DNA of 64,000 nt, from assembly GCA_002197995.1 (NCBI GenBank), contig NGZR01000002.1:6882001-6946000 (forward strand), read 5' to 3'. Origin of the DNA: Gaeumannomyces sp. JS-464. Lineage: Eukaryota; Ascomycota; Sordariomycetes; Magnaporthales; Magnaporthaceae. Numbering within the stretch: position 1 is the first letter of the stretch; the number at the start of each line of letters is the position of its first letter. The notes below the pieces were generated by a model that was not told the origin of the DNA, did not search any database, and worked only from the letters and a program-made list of their open reading frames with translations. Below are positions 33,222 to 44,734 of the stretch, piece by piece. Position numbers and translations under genes: made by a program.

Positions 33222-36200
33222 ATGCAGTCCCCATCGCAACCAGCCGATCGCAACGGCTTCTACATCGCGATCATATGTGCCTTGCCCTTCGAATCCAACG
33301 CCGTCGACCTTCTTTTTGATGAATTTTACGACGACGCAAGTTACGGCCGGGTCGTTGGCGATACCAACTCGTATACCACCGGGCGCGTAGGAAACCATGC
33401 CGTCGTGCTCCTTGTGCTCCCAAACATGGGGAAGGAGATTGCGGCCGCATGTTCGAGGAGCCTGCAATCGAGCTTCCCCAACATCAAGCTTGCTTTGACC
33501 GTCGGCGTGTGTGGAGGCCTTCCCAGTGTCCCTGCCAAGGACGCCCTGCCCCGGGTTGGTAATGACACCGAAAAAGACCTTTTTTTGGGCGACGTCATCA
33601 TCAGCACCAGCATCATCAACTACGACTTCGGTAGACAATACACAGGCCAGTTCGTCGTCAAGTCCAGTCTTGAGGACAGCCTAGGACGAGCTAATAGCGA
33701 TATCCGCGGGCTTTTGACCCTGTTTCAAAGGGAGCGCGACTTCGGCCGTCTACATTCCAAAGCCACGCAGAACCTGGCGCGCCTACAATCTGCTGCCGTC
33801 GAAAGAGGGCGATGGGCCACATACCACGCCCCTCCCGACGATACCGACAATGTGTTCCCAGAAGACTACGAACACGCCCACTACAATAAAGAGTGCGACG
33901 CCTGCAACGCAAATCACTTCTGCGAAAGAGTCTCCGATCTATCATGTAACGAAGCCGGGTGCAACTTGGCTCTTTGTGAGCCAAGACGGAACCGCCAACA
34001 AAGGCGACCTTTAGGACTCCCCCAGATCTTCATGGGAAGAGTGGCGTCCGGCAACGCCGTCATGAAATCAGGCCGGCATCGCGACCAGGTTGCCAAAAAC
34101 AATAGGGTGATCGCCTTCGAAATGGAAGGAGCGGGGGTATGGGACCAGGTTCCTTGCATCGTCGTTAAAGGCGTCTGTGACTATGCCGACAGCCACAAGA
34201 ACAAGGAATGGCAGAACTTTGCAGCAGCGACGGCGGCCTCGGTGACAATGGCGATCCTTGACAGCTACGAGGTGCCTGGCAGCGCCACGGGGGGAGCGGC
34301 GACTTCTGCCGGGGGAGGGCTTCTTATGAATGACACACAGCCAGGTTCGTGGAGCCATGACGGGATAGTTAGCAAAATATACCAAAACGTTGCTGACCTA
34401 AATCTGCCACAAAGTCACACATCAAATGCTCATTGATCAACTGTACTTCGAAAAGATTGACGAGCGACTAACAACACTGGCGGCCGCCCACGGGACGACA
34501 TGCCGTTGGTTTCTGACATCGTCTGAGCACGCCTCTTGGCATGATCCGATACGACAACAAGAGCATGGGGGTTTCCTCTGGATCAAGGGCAACCCCGGGA
34601 CCGGAAAGTCCACCTTAATGAAGCTCCTTTTCGAGGAGGCGAAGCTCAGCGCCAAAAGAGACCCGTCTTGCATCACGCTGTCGTTTTTTTTCCTGGCCCG
34701 GGGCACGATTGAAGAGCGGTCGACGACGGGCTTATATCGCTCGCTGCTCTACCAGTTGCTTGAAAAGGTACCAGACGTTCGAAATAGTCTCGAGTGGCTA
34801 ACTGCTAGCGGAGCGAGGGTGATCCACCGGGCCGGATGGGATGACGAAGCTCTAAAAACCACTCTGAGGCGTGCTGTACAGAACCTGGGGGCGAGAGCAA
34901 TCACCATTTTTGTTGATGCTTTGGATGAATGCGATCAGACGCAGGTTACCGACATGGTTTGCTTTTTCGAGGGCTTTTGCGATTACGTTCGAGATACAAG
35001 TGTCCAGCTGCGGATATGCTTCTCCAGCCGGCATTATCCGACGGTCGTCATCCAACAGGGTATCGAACTTGTCCTCGAGGACAGGTCAGAGCACAGACGA
35101 CATCGAACTCTACATCAAATCGAGGCTCCGGGTCGGCAAATCGAAGCAAGCTGAGTTGCTCCGAGCAGAGATTTTAGAGAAATCCGCCGGCATCTTTCTC
35201 TGGGTTGTTCTAGTTCTTGACATTATCAACGCCGAATACCCCAAAGTTTCCAAATCCATCGCAAAAATCAGGAACCGCCTGGAGGAAATACCGCCGAAGC
35301 TGCACGACCTGTTCCGTATGATCCTCACGCGAGACGGAGACAACATACAACAGCTACATGCCTGTCTGATGTGGATCCTCCTTGCTACACGTCCACTAAA
35401 GCCGCAAGAGCTCTACTTTGGAGTCCAGTTTGCCGTGGACACGGACTGCTCTGGATGGTGGGATCAGGAGGATGTGGCATTGGAGGAAATGAAGGATTTC
35501 GTGCGAAGTGCCTCCAAAGGACTGGCCAACGTCACGAAAACCAAATCTGCGGAAGTTCAGTTCATCCACGAGTCTGTCAGAGACTTCTTACGAGGCGATT
35601 ACTGTGACCAGTGGTCTGGCTTCACAAACAACTTGCTGGGTCACGGCCACCAGCTCCTGAGAGACTGGTGCTTGCGCCAGTTGTACACCACTCGCCAACA
35701 TGTCGACATTCCTGACCACACCAAAACACAAACCCCAGACGCCGACGTACGGAAGGAAATTCTTTGCCAGTTTCCATTTTTGGAATACTCAGCCCTCAAT
35801 ATACTGAGCCACGCCGACGCTGCTCAGCAGGCTGGAATGGACCAGAGCGGTTTCGTCGACAATTTCCCGTTGGAGCAATGGAGATCACACTTCAACATCG
35901 TCGAACAGTACAAAGCCCGGCGATATACCAAAGACGTCAGCATGCTATACGTTCTATCAGAGCGGAACCTTGCCGCGCTCATCCGAATCCATCCCCTGCG
36001 GCACACTGGGCTTGATGTTGAAATACAGCGCTACGGCCCACCCATCTTCGCGGCTGTCGCTGCGAATGGCAATGATGCTGTTCGCGAGCTTTTGAAGGCC
36101 CAAGAGGAACGCTTTCCCGATTCATCGCCCCTGCAAGGTCTTTCTCAGCAATACCGCCCAATTCAGAATGGAAGCATAGTTCGAAGCTTTGAGTTCCAAC

Positions 36201-36976
36201 ACAAAAGAAACCAATCTGTTTTTCCATATCTCGCCCAACACGGAAATGATATACTTGTCATGTTTTTCCTTTCCACGGCGTCTGGAAATTTAGCGGATAA
36301 AGACTGCAAAACAATGCTGTCGTGGGCCGCGCAGAGCGGGCACGAGGCCGTCGTTAAGCTGCTGCTCGATACAGGCAGAGTCGACGTCGATTCGAAAGTG
36401 GACGGGAAAACGCCGCTATGGTGTGCCGCGCAGAGCGGGCACGAGGCCGTCGTTAAGCTGCTGCTCGATACAGGCAGAGTCGACGTCGATTCGAAAGTGG
36501 ACGGGAAAACGCCGCTATGGTGTGCCGCGCAGAGCGGGCACGAGGCCGTCGTTAAGCTGCTGCTCGATACAGGCAAAGTCGACGTCGATTCGAAGGATTG
36601 GTACGGGCAAACGCCGCTGTTATGTGCCGCGCAAAACGGGCACGAGGCCGTCGTTAAGCTGCTGCTCGAAACCGGCAGAGTCGATATCGATTCGAAGGAT
36701 AGGAGCGGGCAGACGCCGCTGTCGTGGGCCACGGAGAACGGGCGCGAGGCCGTTGTTAAGCTGCTGCTCGATACAGGCAAAGTCGACGTCGATTCGAAGG
36801 ATTGGTACGGGCAGACGCCGCTGTCGCTGGCCGCGCGGAACGGGCGCGAGGCCGCCGTCAAGCTGCTGCTCGAAACAGGCAGAGTCGACGTCGAGTCGAA
36901 GGATAAAGACGGGCGGACGCCGCTGTCGTGGGCCGTGGGGAACGGGTACGCCGCTATTGCGAAACTTTTCGAATAA
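33222..36976 (+). CDS. NLR-like protein: PNP_UDP - NACHT - ankyrin repeats
   Basis: Fungal NOD-like receptor architecture. The ATG at 33222 follows a pyrimidine-rich leader. Residues 1 to about 370 form a nucleoside-phosphorylase-like (PNP_UDP) sensor domain (IICALPFESNAVDLLFDEFY, VGVCGGLP, AFEMEGAGVWD, VVKGVCDYAD). A likely intron at 34345-34414 (GTTCGT...GCTGAC...AAAG) joins it in frame to the NACHT domain: P-loop GNPGTGKST (about 34588-34614), Walker B FVDALDECD (about 34908), sensor FSSRHYP (about 35020). A one-base frame change near 35085-35095 (extra base or two lost) separates this from the NACHT C-terminal half and winged-helix part (SIKSRLRVGK-like to about 36250). Seven ankyrin repeats close the protein; TAA at 36974. 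Such proteins act in fungal allorecognition and cell death (family knowledge); its trigger is unknown. If the frame break is real it is a pseudogene. Confidence 0.85.
36307..36973 (+). repeat. Near-identical ankyrin-coding tandem repeats
   Basis: Units of 99 or 102 bases (33 or 34 codons), each carrying GHEAVVKLLLDTG. The first units (36325-36600) are almost identical at DNA level over about 99 bases, including synonymous sites; later units diverge (GREAVVKLLL, YAAIAKLFE). Such homogenised repeats are known from other fungal NLRs and allow fast change in repeat number. Confidence 0.9.
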
Positions 36977-37669
36977 CGACTTTACCTCCTCCCCACCCAC
37001 CACCTGCTGCCTGTTTTTACTTATATGCTTTAGGCGTGGCAAATAGAAGCCTAAGAATATAAAAGAATGTTGCTAAGCCAATGCTTGTTAAGTGGTGTTA
37101 GCTCCGTGCGGCAATTATACAGGTACATTTATGACGTAGGAAATTTTAGTCTCGGTGGATTAGCTCTCGCGACCACTGCATCGTAAACGCGGGCCCCCTA
37201 GACGATCGCGGCTGTGACTATGGGATTGGACGTTGACCTTCAGTCCAGGCCATCGGCCGCGGATCTTTTTGCTGCTCTCGTTCGTGCGCGAGTGGCTGCG
37301 GATACATGGAATGGAATCCGGAGGAATCCGGCATATCCGGAGGAAAGGAATCGTCGGCCCTCGCTGCCTCTATTGGGCCTTTAACTTGGGGCTGGAAATC
37401 CTCCTTAGCTTGGCCTTCCAAGGAGGTGGAAAGCCCGTCTTATGGGTTTGGCCTTACAATGCATCAAATCACGAGCGGGGACGCGTTCGTGTAGCCCTTA
37501 TACCTAGGCGGCGCGTCGCGTCCCCCGCCCTTGGTTGGCACCGCTATTGACCGGCGCCACCCCAGTAGGCGCGTGTATCCCGGTACATAGCTCAATAAGT
37601 ACATAGATCAAGCAGGTACCTTCCGAGGTCAAGTACCTGCGATTCGCCAGGTGCGGGTGCTGTTCGAAA
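36977..37669. other. Intergenic region
   Basis: 3' flank of the NLR gene and 5' flank of the kinase-like gene. Short frames on both strands lack motifs. No RNA gene or repeat recognised. Confidence 0.4.
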
Positions 37670-38258
37670 GTGGCCTCCACCAATGGCCGCTTTTGTCACG
37701 GTTCGGCGGTAGGAGCCTCCACCCACTTGCTACCAAAAGGACGACTAAGCCAAAGTCGCGACTTTGGCTCAATTGGAGGCTCAAATACGCAATGTGAGGC
37801 TAGGCTGCACGGAGGGCACGCTACGCCCGTGCTGCGGCAGCATCCGCACCCCAACATTGCACGGTATCACGGCTGCGTCGTAGAGAATGGCAGGTTCCGC
37901 GGTATTTGCCTGCAGAGGTATTCTACAACGCTCAAGCAGCGCGTCGAGCGACACGCCAAGGCCAAAGACGAACGCAAGCCGGCCCCGTCCGAGACGGAGA
38001 AGCGACGACTGGTGCAGGGTATCCGGGACGGTGTCGCGCACCTGCACCTCGGGGCTGGTGCACAATGACTTGAATCCGTCCAATGTCATGGTGGAGGACG
38101 ATGCTGCTATCATCATCGACTTCGACTCGTGCCGGCGACAGGGCGAGCCTATGGGCATACAGGGCCCAACGCCGGGATGGGGGGCCTACACCGAGCATGC
38201 AACCCGGGAGAGCGATGTAAGGAACTTGGATCAGATAGAGCGGTATTTGCTTGGGTAG
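37670..38258 (+). CDS. Protein-kinase-like gene, N-lobe not recognised
   Basis: C-lobe of a protein-kinase-fold protein. From about 37840: HPHPNIARYHGCVVENGR and GICLQRYSTTLKQR (helix C to hinge region of fungal kinase-like proteins), then LGLVHNDLNPSNVMV (catalytic loop, HND in place of HRD) and IIIDFDSCRR (DFD in place of DFG), ending at the TAG after ERYLLG. A frame break lies at 38050-38054, where CTCGGGGCTGG has one G too many. No glycine loop or catalytic Lys is visible in 37670-37830; upstream exons may be missing or the gene is truncated. DFD instead of DFG is common in this fungal group and activity is uncertain. Possible signalling partner of the neighbouring NLR, by position only. 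Confidence 0.6.
37748..37769. repeat. 22-base perfect palindrome
   Basis: The half-site AGCCAAAGTCG is followed directly by its reverse complement, with no spacer. It lies inside the 5' part of the kinase-like frame. Confidence 0.85.
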
Positions 38259-39003
38259 ACTGAGCTGGCTACAGGAAGTGATAATACTCATTGGTCGAGT
38301 TTGTTCTCAATATAAGAGCAGATTGAAGGAATCGTTCGAGCGATCGTCGCTCCGATAACAGTCATCCCCTCCTGCTCCCGTGCTCGACCAAGGGAAGATC
38401 GGGCTCCGGTCCCCGCCAGGCCTCCGGCCTCCAACCTACTCCGAATACCATCTTTCTGCTCCTCCAATTGTACTGCCCTCGACTGCTTTGTCAATTCGGA
38501 TCTCGCACTTCGGACCGCCCAGTCGAGTTTCCCGGAAGGATTCGTCTATTTCGTGCTGCCAAGAGCCGAGCATCAAATCGCAAGCCAGAAGGCAAACGGG
38601 GAGATGCCATTTTGCGTCCCCATGCTTGAAGGATCCAGATCGACGGCTTGGTCTTACCGCTCTTGACAGGGCGTCTCCGCAATCTCTTGCCAAACCTGGG
38701 CTGCGATAACGATAGGAATCCTTCTTCTCCCATGCTCTAATCTTCTTCAGGCAGGTCGCGTCTGCTTGACGCCGTAGCGAGGCTTACATCGGGTATCGAG
38801 GGCGTTCCGCGCCGCGAGAGCCTTTTCTTCGGGACGATGCAGAGTTGGATCGTCCAGGAGGACTATATGTATCCCCGACGCCCGCTGTATTCTCAGCCTC
38901 CCTCGGCTTCTTCGACCACCCGCTCCTACCCCGAATTCTTATACCCAAAATCAGACACTAGTCACCCCGTATTAGACAACGAAACCAACTCGACATCTCC
39001 AAA
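38259..39003. other. Intergenic region with a 75-base repeat shared with 7.0 kb
   Basis: About 38412-38490 (CAGGCCTCCGGCCTCCAAC through CTGCCCTCGACTGCTTT) matches 7001-7075 in reverse orientation with few differences. The rest has no recognisable gene. 38870-39003 is probably the promoter and leader of the small secreted gene that follows. Confidence 0.45.
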
Positions 39004-39300
39004 ATGAAGCTCTTTGCTGTTCTGACCACTGCCTCAGCGTCGTGGGTGTTGCATTCGCCCAGCAGAACTGCCGACAGCTGTAATTATGTCCCCGATCCAG
39101 CTGCACGTCCCGATCGGCCGCGGGTGTCAACATGCTTCGTGCTAACCAATGGTCGATGCGTGAAACAGGAACGAGCAGTACTGCGAATGCTCGGGCATGT
39201 GCTACAAACACCCGCAACGGTGGCTGCAACCCCCTGGAACCTGGGTTGGACGTTGCCCCTTGTAGCAGGCCGGGCCAAGAAGGATATGGGGTCTTGAACC
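39004..39300 (+). pseudogene. Small Cys-rich secreted protein, frames broken
   Basis: The ATG at 39004 follows a CCAAA leader and opens MKLFAVLTTA. One base out of frame the signal peptide continues as LSVVGVAFAQQNC. Further on, Cys-rich pieces in different frames (STCFVLTNGRCVKQE; EQYCECSGMCYKH; WVGRC) together look like a small secreted Cys-rich protein of about 90 residues. At least two frame changes are needed, plus a stop near 39081. It is either decayed or misassembled. Identity unknown; a small secreted effector-like protein is possible. Confidence 0.4.
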
Positions 39301-39530
39301 AGGCTCCCGGAGAGCAGTGGAGGGTTTGGGGACTAAATAGTGACGGTGGGATTGGAGCACTCTATATAAACAACCAAGAAAAGAGAGCCTCGAATCCGGC
39401 GGCGTATGGGTATATTAAGGAAGAACGGCCCCAAGGAGAAAGTACAAAACAAACGACAAGGAACAAAATCCGTTACTGCTGGAACAAATGAAAAGCCAGC
39501 CTTGGCGCTATCTGCACTACGGCGCATTGC

Positions 39531-42500
39531 CTATCGGAGCACCGCCACAACCACTATCGCTAGCACTAGCCCGCCACCACCACCAACACCGCTAGCATCG
39601 GGAGGCGGCATATGCCAACCCGGCACCGGCACAGGCGGCGACGGTAGCGGTATTGCCGGGTCCTGGATGACCGGGTCCGACGGCGGGGGGTCGACGTTGG
39701 CAAAGTAGTCTGTAAAGTAGGCCGCAATGTTTGCGTCCGTCTCCAGGTCCGTCTGCTCGTGCTGCGGGTCGTCGTCCTCCTCGGCGGCGCAGCCGGCCTC
39801 GGCCGCCTCGAGCAGCTCCGCCAGGCTCGGCGGTCGTAAGGGTCGTGCGCCATCATGCGCAGCACCAGGTGGCGCAGCTCGTCGCCGATCTCGAACGTGC
39901 CGTACTGGTCCAGCGGGTGCGCGTACGTCCAGAAGCCCCTGCGGCCGTCGCCTTCGGGGTCCGCCTCCATCTTGGGCAGGATCGGGATGTTTTTCGGGAC
40001 GGGCGGGTGCATCGGCGCCCTTTGCGTGATGACGATCCACATCGTCTTTGATTGCTTTGGTTAGTCTGATATTAAAAAAATCTAAGGAGATTTATAAAGT
40101 GTCAATGAGACACAAAAAAGACCATAGTTGACTTACAAGCCCAATGGCCCAGATGTTTGTCCACATGCCGTAGTTGCCAGCGACATGTCCAAAGGCCGAC
40201 TTGAACTTGTAGCTAGGCCGCCCGGCTTCTTTCCATGGGTTCAGATGGACATAGTCCCAGTCTTCCGTGAATTGCTCCTGCGTTGGGTGTGAGGAATTAG
40301 TTGGGCGTAACACATGAACGCTTGAGATCAAGGGGGTGGGGGTATGGGAGATGAAGGCCAATTCAAAACTTACAGGCGCCAGATACCCTCTCTTTCCCGT
40401 GTGACGAAGCCCCCATATGGAGATGCTGTTCATGGATCCCTCATCAGCTCGTCTGGTTCCATAGAAGAAGACTTGTCTCGTCACAAGGCTCTCAGACTTA
40501 CTCATGCTGTTTGTAAGTGTCTCTGTTCATGGGTCTGGCGGCGCCAAAGTCGCCAATCTGAGCCATGGGCATGACTGGATGGTCGTCGTCATCGGTCATG
40601 AAGACTTGGGTCGCGGAAATGTTAGGCCAGGAGGGAAATGAGGAACTGTTGGGGCGGGCTGGACTAACTGTTGTAGGGGTCAAGGTCAAAGTGAACCATG
40701 TTGAGCAGCATATTCTCATCCATCGGGGGTAGCTCCTCGGTGATCAGCGGGCCCGAGTCAGGCAGGTACTGGCGGCACGCCGCTGCCTGTTTCCTAGGTG
40801 GCGACCACATCGCGATGCACCCCTGACAACTAGGTGGATGGAAAGCATCAAAATGTTAGCACCAAGCTCCCAAGGGCGCAAGGCCAAGAGTGAATGCCGG
40901 AGAGACAGGCCAACTTACGGCACTCCAGCAAGCGCCAGCAGAACCTATCCCTGACGGGGATCCGCAGGTGCGCCAAGAGGGCGACCATCCTGTCCAGGGC
41001 GCCCCTGTTGGAGAAGATCTGCATCAGCAGGCTCCGCTCGGCGTCGATCCTGTTGATGGCGCCGACCGTGTCCGCGTCCAAGGGCAGGTCCTTCAGCTTG
41101 GGCGGCACCGGGGGAAAGCCGCGCTCCTCGGCCCCGAGCATCTCGTGCACCTCGGCGACGCTGGTCAGCTGCGTAATGTGCTGGGAGCGCTTCATCCACT
41201 TTAGGATGGGATTTTGTATGTCAGCTGGCTGGCTCTTCTTTTCACGGGGGTTGTTCGCGGGGAGACGGTGCTTACCTTCAAGACCACCTTCTCGCTTTCC
41301 ATATTGCCGCCCCTCAGGGACATCTTGACCACAATGCGCCTTTTGGCACCCGTCCGCTCGTTGGTAATCTCGTACAGACACGCGGCACCGTTCCCGCCGG
41401 CGCCCAAGAGGCGAACAAAGCGAGCTCCGGCCGCGAGCAGGTTCCCGCTGTGCTGGTTGATCACCTTCCTGATGTTGGGCTTGGTGGTGATGCCCGCGTT
41501 TTTCTCCTGCAGCAAGCGGTTGCCCCGGTTGAACAAGTAGTTCTTTGACACCTCGTCCGCTTCTGCCACGCCCTGCGCCCAGCCGGAAAAGCTGGCCGTT
41601 AGGAACTGGGTGGCCGGGTAGTGTTGCGCGGCGGGGATTCTGAGCTGTGACCATAAATGCTTGCGGGTTTCCGCATCCCAGGCGTAACCTCTGCCCTTGC
41701 GGTACTCGCTGAAAAAATCCGTCTTCTTCTGCATCTCTTCGAGCAGCTTCGCGTCGATTTGCGGATTGAGCGGAAGCTGTGGCCCAGCCGCCCCCGTTAC
41801 TTGGACCTGCGTCGGACGGGCAGGCAAGACGGGCCCGCCTGGAGCAGGTCCCGCGGGCTGTGCGATGGGGTTGGCAGGCGCCGCGGCCGGCACCAGCGGG
41901 TTGAATACCGGGCCTTGCCCCGCCGGGAGCTGTCCAGCCGCCGCTGCTTGTCTGTTGGCAGCCATCTGAGTGGCCATGGCCTTGAAATGCATATGCACAG
42001 GGACCGGAGCCGGAGCCGGAGCCAGGTTAGACTGCAAAGGGGGCGGACGCGCAGGAAGACCCAGGTTCGGCTGCAAGAAGCGCGGAGGCGCATGGGGAGT
42101 CGGGTTGGGCTGCTGAGGGGCCGGATGCGCAGGAAAACCTAGGCCCGGCTGCCAAAGCGGCTGAGGCGCGGGAGGAAACTGGTTCCCTGCCGGATCGAGT
42201 CTTTGGCGTTTGGGACCCCCCGGAGGCACTGGCGGGGGAGGCCCCGGGTTGTAGCCGGCTGGGGCCCTTGGAGGCATTTGTGACATCGCAGATGGCTGTG
42301 GGTTGAAGCCCGCCATCGGGGCCACCGGCGGCGGAGGCCCTGGGCGGTAGCCTACCGGGGCCCTTGGAGGTAACTGCGGCGCTCCAGGGACGGGTGGGTT
42401 GAAGCCCGCCATCGGAGCCGGCGGGAGGTTCGGCCTCAGGCTGAAGCCCGCAAGGCCCCCTGGGGCTGCCTGGAACTGAGGCTGTGGTGCAGGAAACCCC

Positions 42501-42604
42501 TGGCCGAGAACAGCAGCCGGGGGTGGCAGCGGACCACCAGGGAAGGTATTGGGGTCATTGTTGTAATCGTTGTCATTTTGCGGTGCCCTTCTCTTTGGCG
42601 GCAT
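39531..42604 (-). CDS. Protein kinase with Pro-rich N-terminus, multi-exon
   Basis: From the ATG at 42604: a Pro/Gln/Gly-rich tail of about 260 residues with repeated APxGYxPGPPPP-like blocks, then a protein kinase domain: glycine loop LLGAGGNGAACLY and catalytic Lys in RIVVKMSL (about 41320-41400), catalytic loop VHFDLDPYN (about 40680, HFD for HRD), IGDFGAARP (about 40530-40555) and YLAPEQF (APE; joined across an intron). Introns: 41199-41275, one about 40815-40910, 40605-40668, 40426-40501, 40278-40373 and 40046-40136, all GT-AG. Frame breaks are likely at the second intron and near 39829 (CGACCGCCGAGC lacks one C). The end is acidic and then GGGGGLVLAIVVVAVLR, a hydrophobic tail that could insert in a membrane. 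Resembles fungal-specific kinases of expanded families; substrate unknown. Confidence 0.75.
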
Positions 42605-43208
42605 CTTTCTGGGCGAGAGCTCAAGCTGCTGCAGGGAGATGGAGATGGGTAGATAGAATGATAGATATCCAGATACCTAGGTAACGGATGTAGAGGCGAG
42701 AAAGGAGGGTGCCGAGATGCGAGAAGACGAGCTTCGTGAGACGACATGCTCGACACCCGCCGCCTGCGTGACAGGCGAGGCGCTGTATTTTCAACGCCCA
42801 TCGGCCCTTCGCACCAGAGAAAAAGAAACAAAGCAGCGCGGCGCTCACTCGGCCCGGATCCGGGCGCTGTTTTTCATGTTTTGTTCTTCATTGTCAAGAT
42901 CGGTAGCACAGCGTGGGAAAGCGAGGCGGCGAACAAGGAAAGCCGCACTCGCTGCTTGCATGGCCGAAAACGGCAAGTCCGTCCTGCGCCCTGAACAAAG
43001 CTCGACCGAGACCACCGGTTTATCAAGAATTTAGAGCCGAATTTGGACAAGAAAGTGAACCACAGAGAAACCTAATGGAGCCATGATTCGGGTGCACTGC
43101 ACTGGACCTGCTGTGCTTTTAATGTCTTATTGGAGATTGGTGTGTTCTTCAGCAATTGACTCAACGCCCATCTCAGCCTGACGAGTCCATTCGATGAGGC
43201 GGTGCCCC
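42605..43208. promoter_or_regulatory. Upstream region of the kinase gene
   Basis: Holds the kinase promoter (minus) and the 3' flank of the next gene. No gene or repeat recognised. Confidence 0.35.
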
Positions 43209-43892
43209 TTAATGAGGCGAACAAAGGAAAACCCTGACAGATTGCAGCGGCTTTCCGTTCCGTCCCTGCTGCCCTTGGCCCTGTTGTCCTTGGCCCTGCT
43301 GGCCCTGACCTTGCCGGCCCTGGCCCTGACCCTGGCCCTGTCCGTTCCCGCCTCCCTGGATCTTGGCCAGCTCCTGGGCAGCAAGCTTGTCAAGCTCGAA
43401 ATCGATATCGATCCCTGCCGCCTCGTTGGCAGCAATGGCCTGCGCGACGACCTCGGCGCTGGCCTGGGCCGCCGCGGCGCTGGCGGACTCGAATGCCGGG
43501 CCCTCGGTCACGGCACCACCTAGACGAAACACAGAAAGGTGAGTGAAACTGGACTCTAATCACCGCAGCCATAGCCACAATCCCGGAGGCGGGGGAGGGC
43601 TGTAGTTCGGGGGAAACAAAAGGCACTCACCGACGCCAGGCTGGGCCAGAGCCGCGGCGAACGCGACATCCGCGGCATTTGCAATGCCCTATATATCACC
43701 CATCCTCACTTTTAGGAGAAAAAAAACAGGCGGGCTGGAAAGATGGTTTCTGCTCACGTCTGCGCCGTTGTTGGCCCTATCGTTCTGCGGATCCGGCTCC
43801 GGGAACGCGACGGGAGCCGGGGTCGGGTCGGGCGCCGGGATCGCAGCGGCGAGCGAGGCCGCCAGAAGAACGAGGGCCGCGAAGGAGACCAT
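43209..43892 (-). CDS. Small secreted protein with Gln-Gly repeats, three exons
   Basis: The ATG at 43892 opens a signal peptide (MVSFAALVLLAASLAAAIPA) and a Pro/Ala linker. Exon 1 ends at 43758, intron 43689-43757 (GTGAGC...TATAG), exon 2 is 43631-43688, intron 43520-43630 (GTGAGT...CTAG), exon 3 runs to the stop at 43209. The joined protein has about 150 residues. After an Ala-rich helix-prone part (AQASAEVVAQAIAANEAAG, then FELDKLAAQELAKI) comes a GQGQGQGRQGQGQQGQGQQ tract. Frames and splice phases agree throughout, so this gene looks intact. Role unknown; it may be a wall- or matrix-associated protein. Confidence 0.7.
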
Positions 43893-44734
43893 TGTGACCT
43901 CTGTGAGTAGGTAGATACCTAGATATGTATATACAATCTAGGGAACAAAAGAAGCCGCGGGTTGCAAGAATGACCGTTGGGTTAAGGATCGGATCGGAGC
44001 ACAGCTAGTGCAGGAATGGCCATGTTAGGATCCAACCACCGAGCCAAGCTGGACGTTTAATATCTCACCTCTCGCAGTAGAAAAGAATGTGTGGTTTAAA
44101 AGGCCAAGAAGAAACGAAAGTTGACAGTAAAGGCGTAAAGGCGAGCAAGCTGCCAGACAAAGGAGCAGAAGGCAGCGAGTTAAATAGGTAGCCACCTCCT
44201 CGTTTTCCGGCACGGTGAAACACCCGACAGCATCGCCGTTCCGCTTCCCTTGGCTCCCGGCCGTCTCTGACCAGCGCGCGCCCCTTCAGGTTGAAACAAG
44301 ATGTATCACAACACGAGTAACTGCTGTGGCCACCGACGGACGTGGCGGTAAAATGCAACGGGCGCCTATAGTGACACCTTTTCGACGCAATAATCAGTGC
44401 CTCGCCACGCTCAAGGCAATTGGTGCGGGCGGGAAGGCCAAAAGGACTGCCGTTTGATCCGCGCGGCCCAGCACTACCAGCGCCCGGGTAAATCGCTCGG
44501 CGCTGGCGGGTGGCTCGGTTAAGTGATGTGCCTGTCTGCCGCTGTCTTACAAGGTAACACAACGCGAACAGCATCTGTTATTTTCATGCCACAATAGCAT
44601 TTGTCACTGCCACTCATCTGCAGCCCCCAAAAAGGCAGGTACCATTAGGATAAAAGGATCTCGTCATCCATCAAGAAAGCTCCCGAAGGCCCCCCCTCTC
44701 ACTGTGGGAAATTTATTTACTACCACAGCTTCAA
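43893..44734. other. Intergenic region
   Basis: Promoter of the Gln-Gly protein gene at its left end (TATGTATATA near 43925) and the 3' flank of the carboxypeptidase gene at its right. Open stretches on both strands lack motifs; I see no gene. Confidence 0.4.

Noticed and set aside
36325..36960. CRISPR-like array
   Set aside because: Regular ~100-base repeats without spacers, in frame and coding for ankyrin units.
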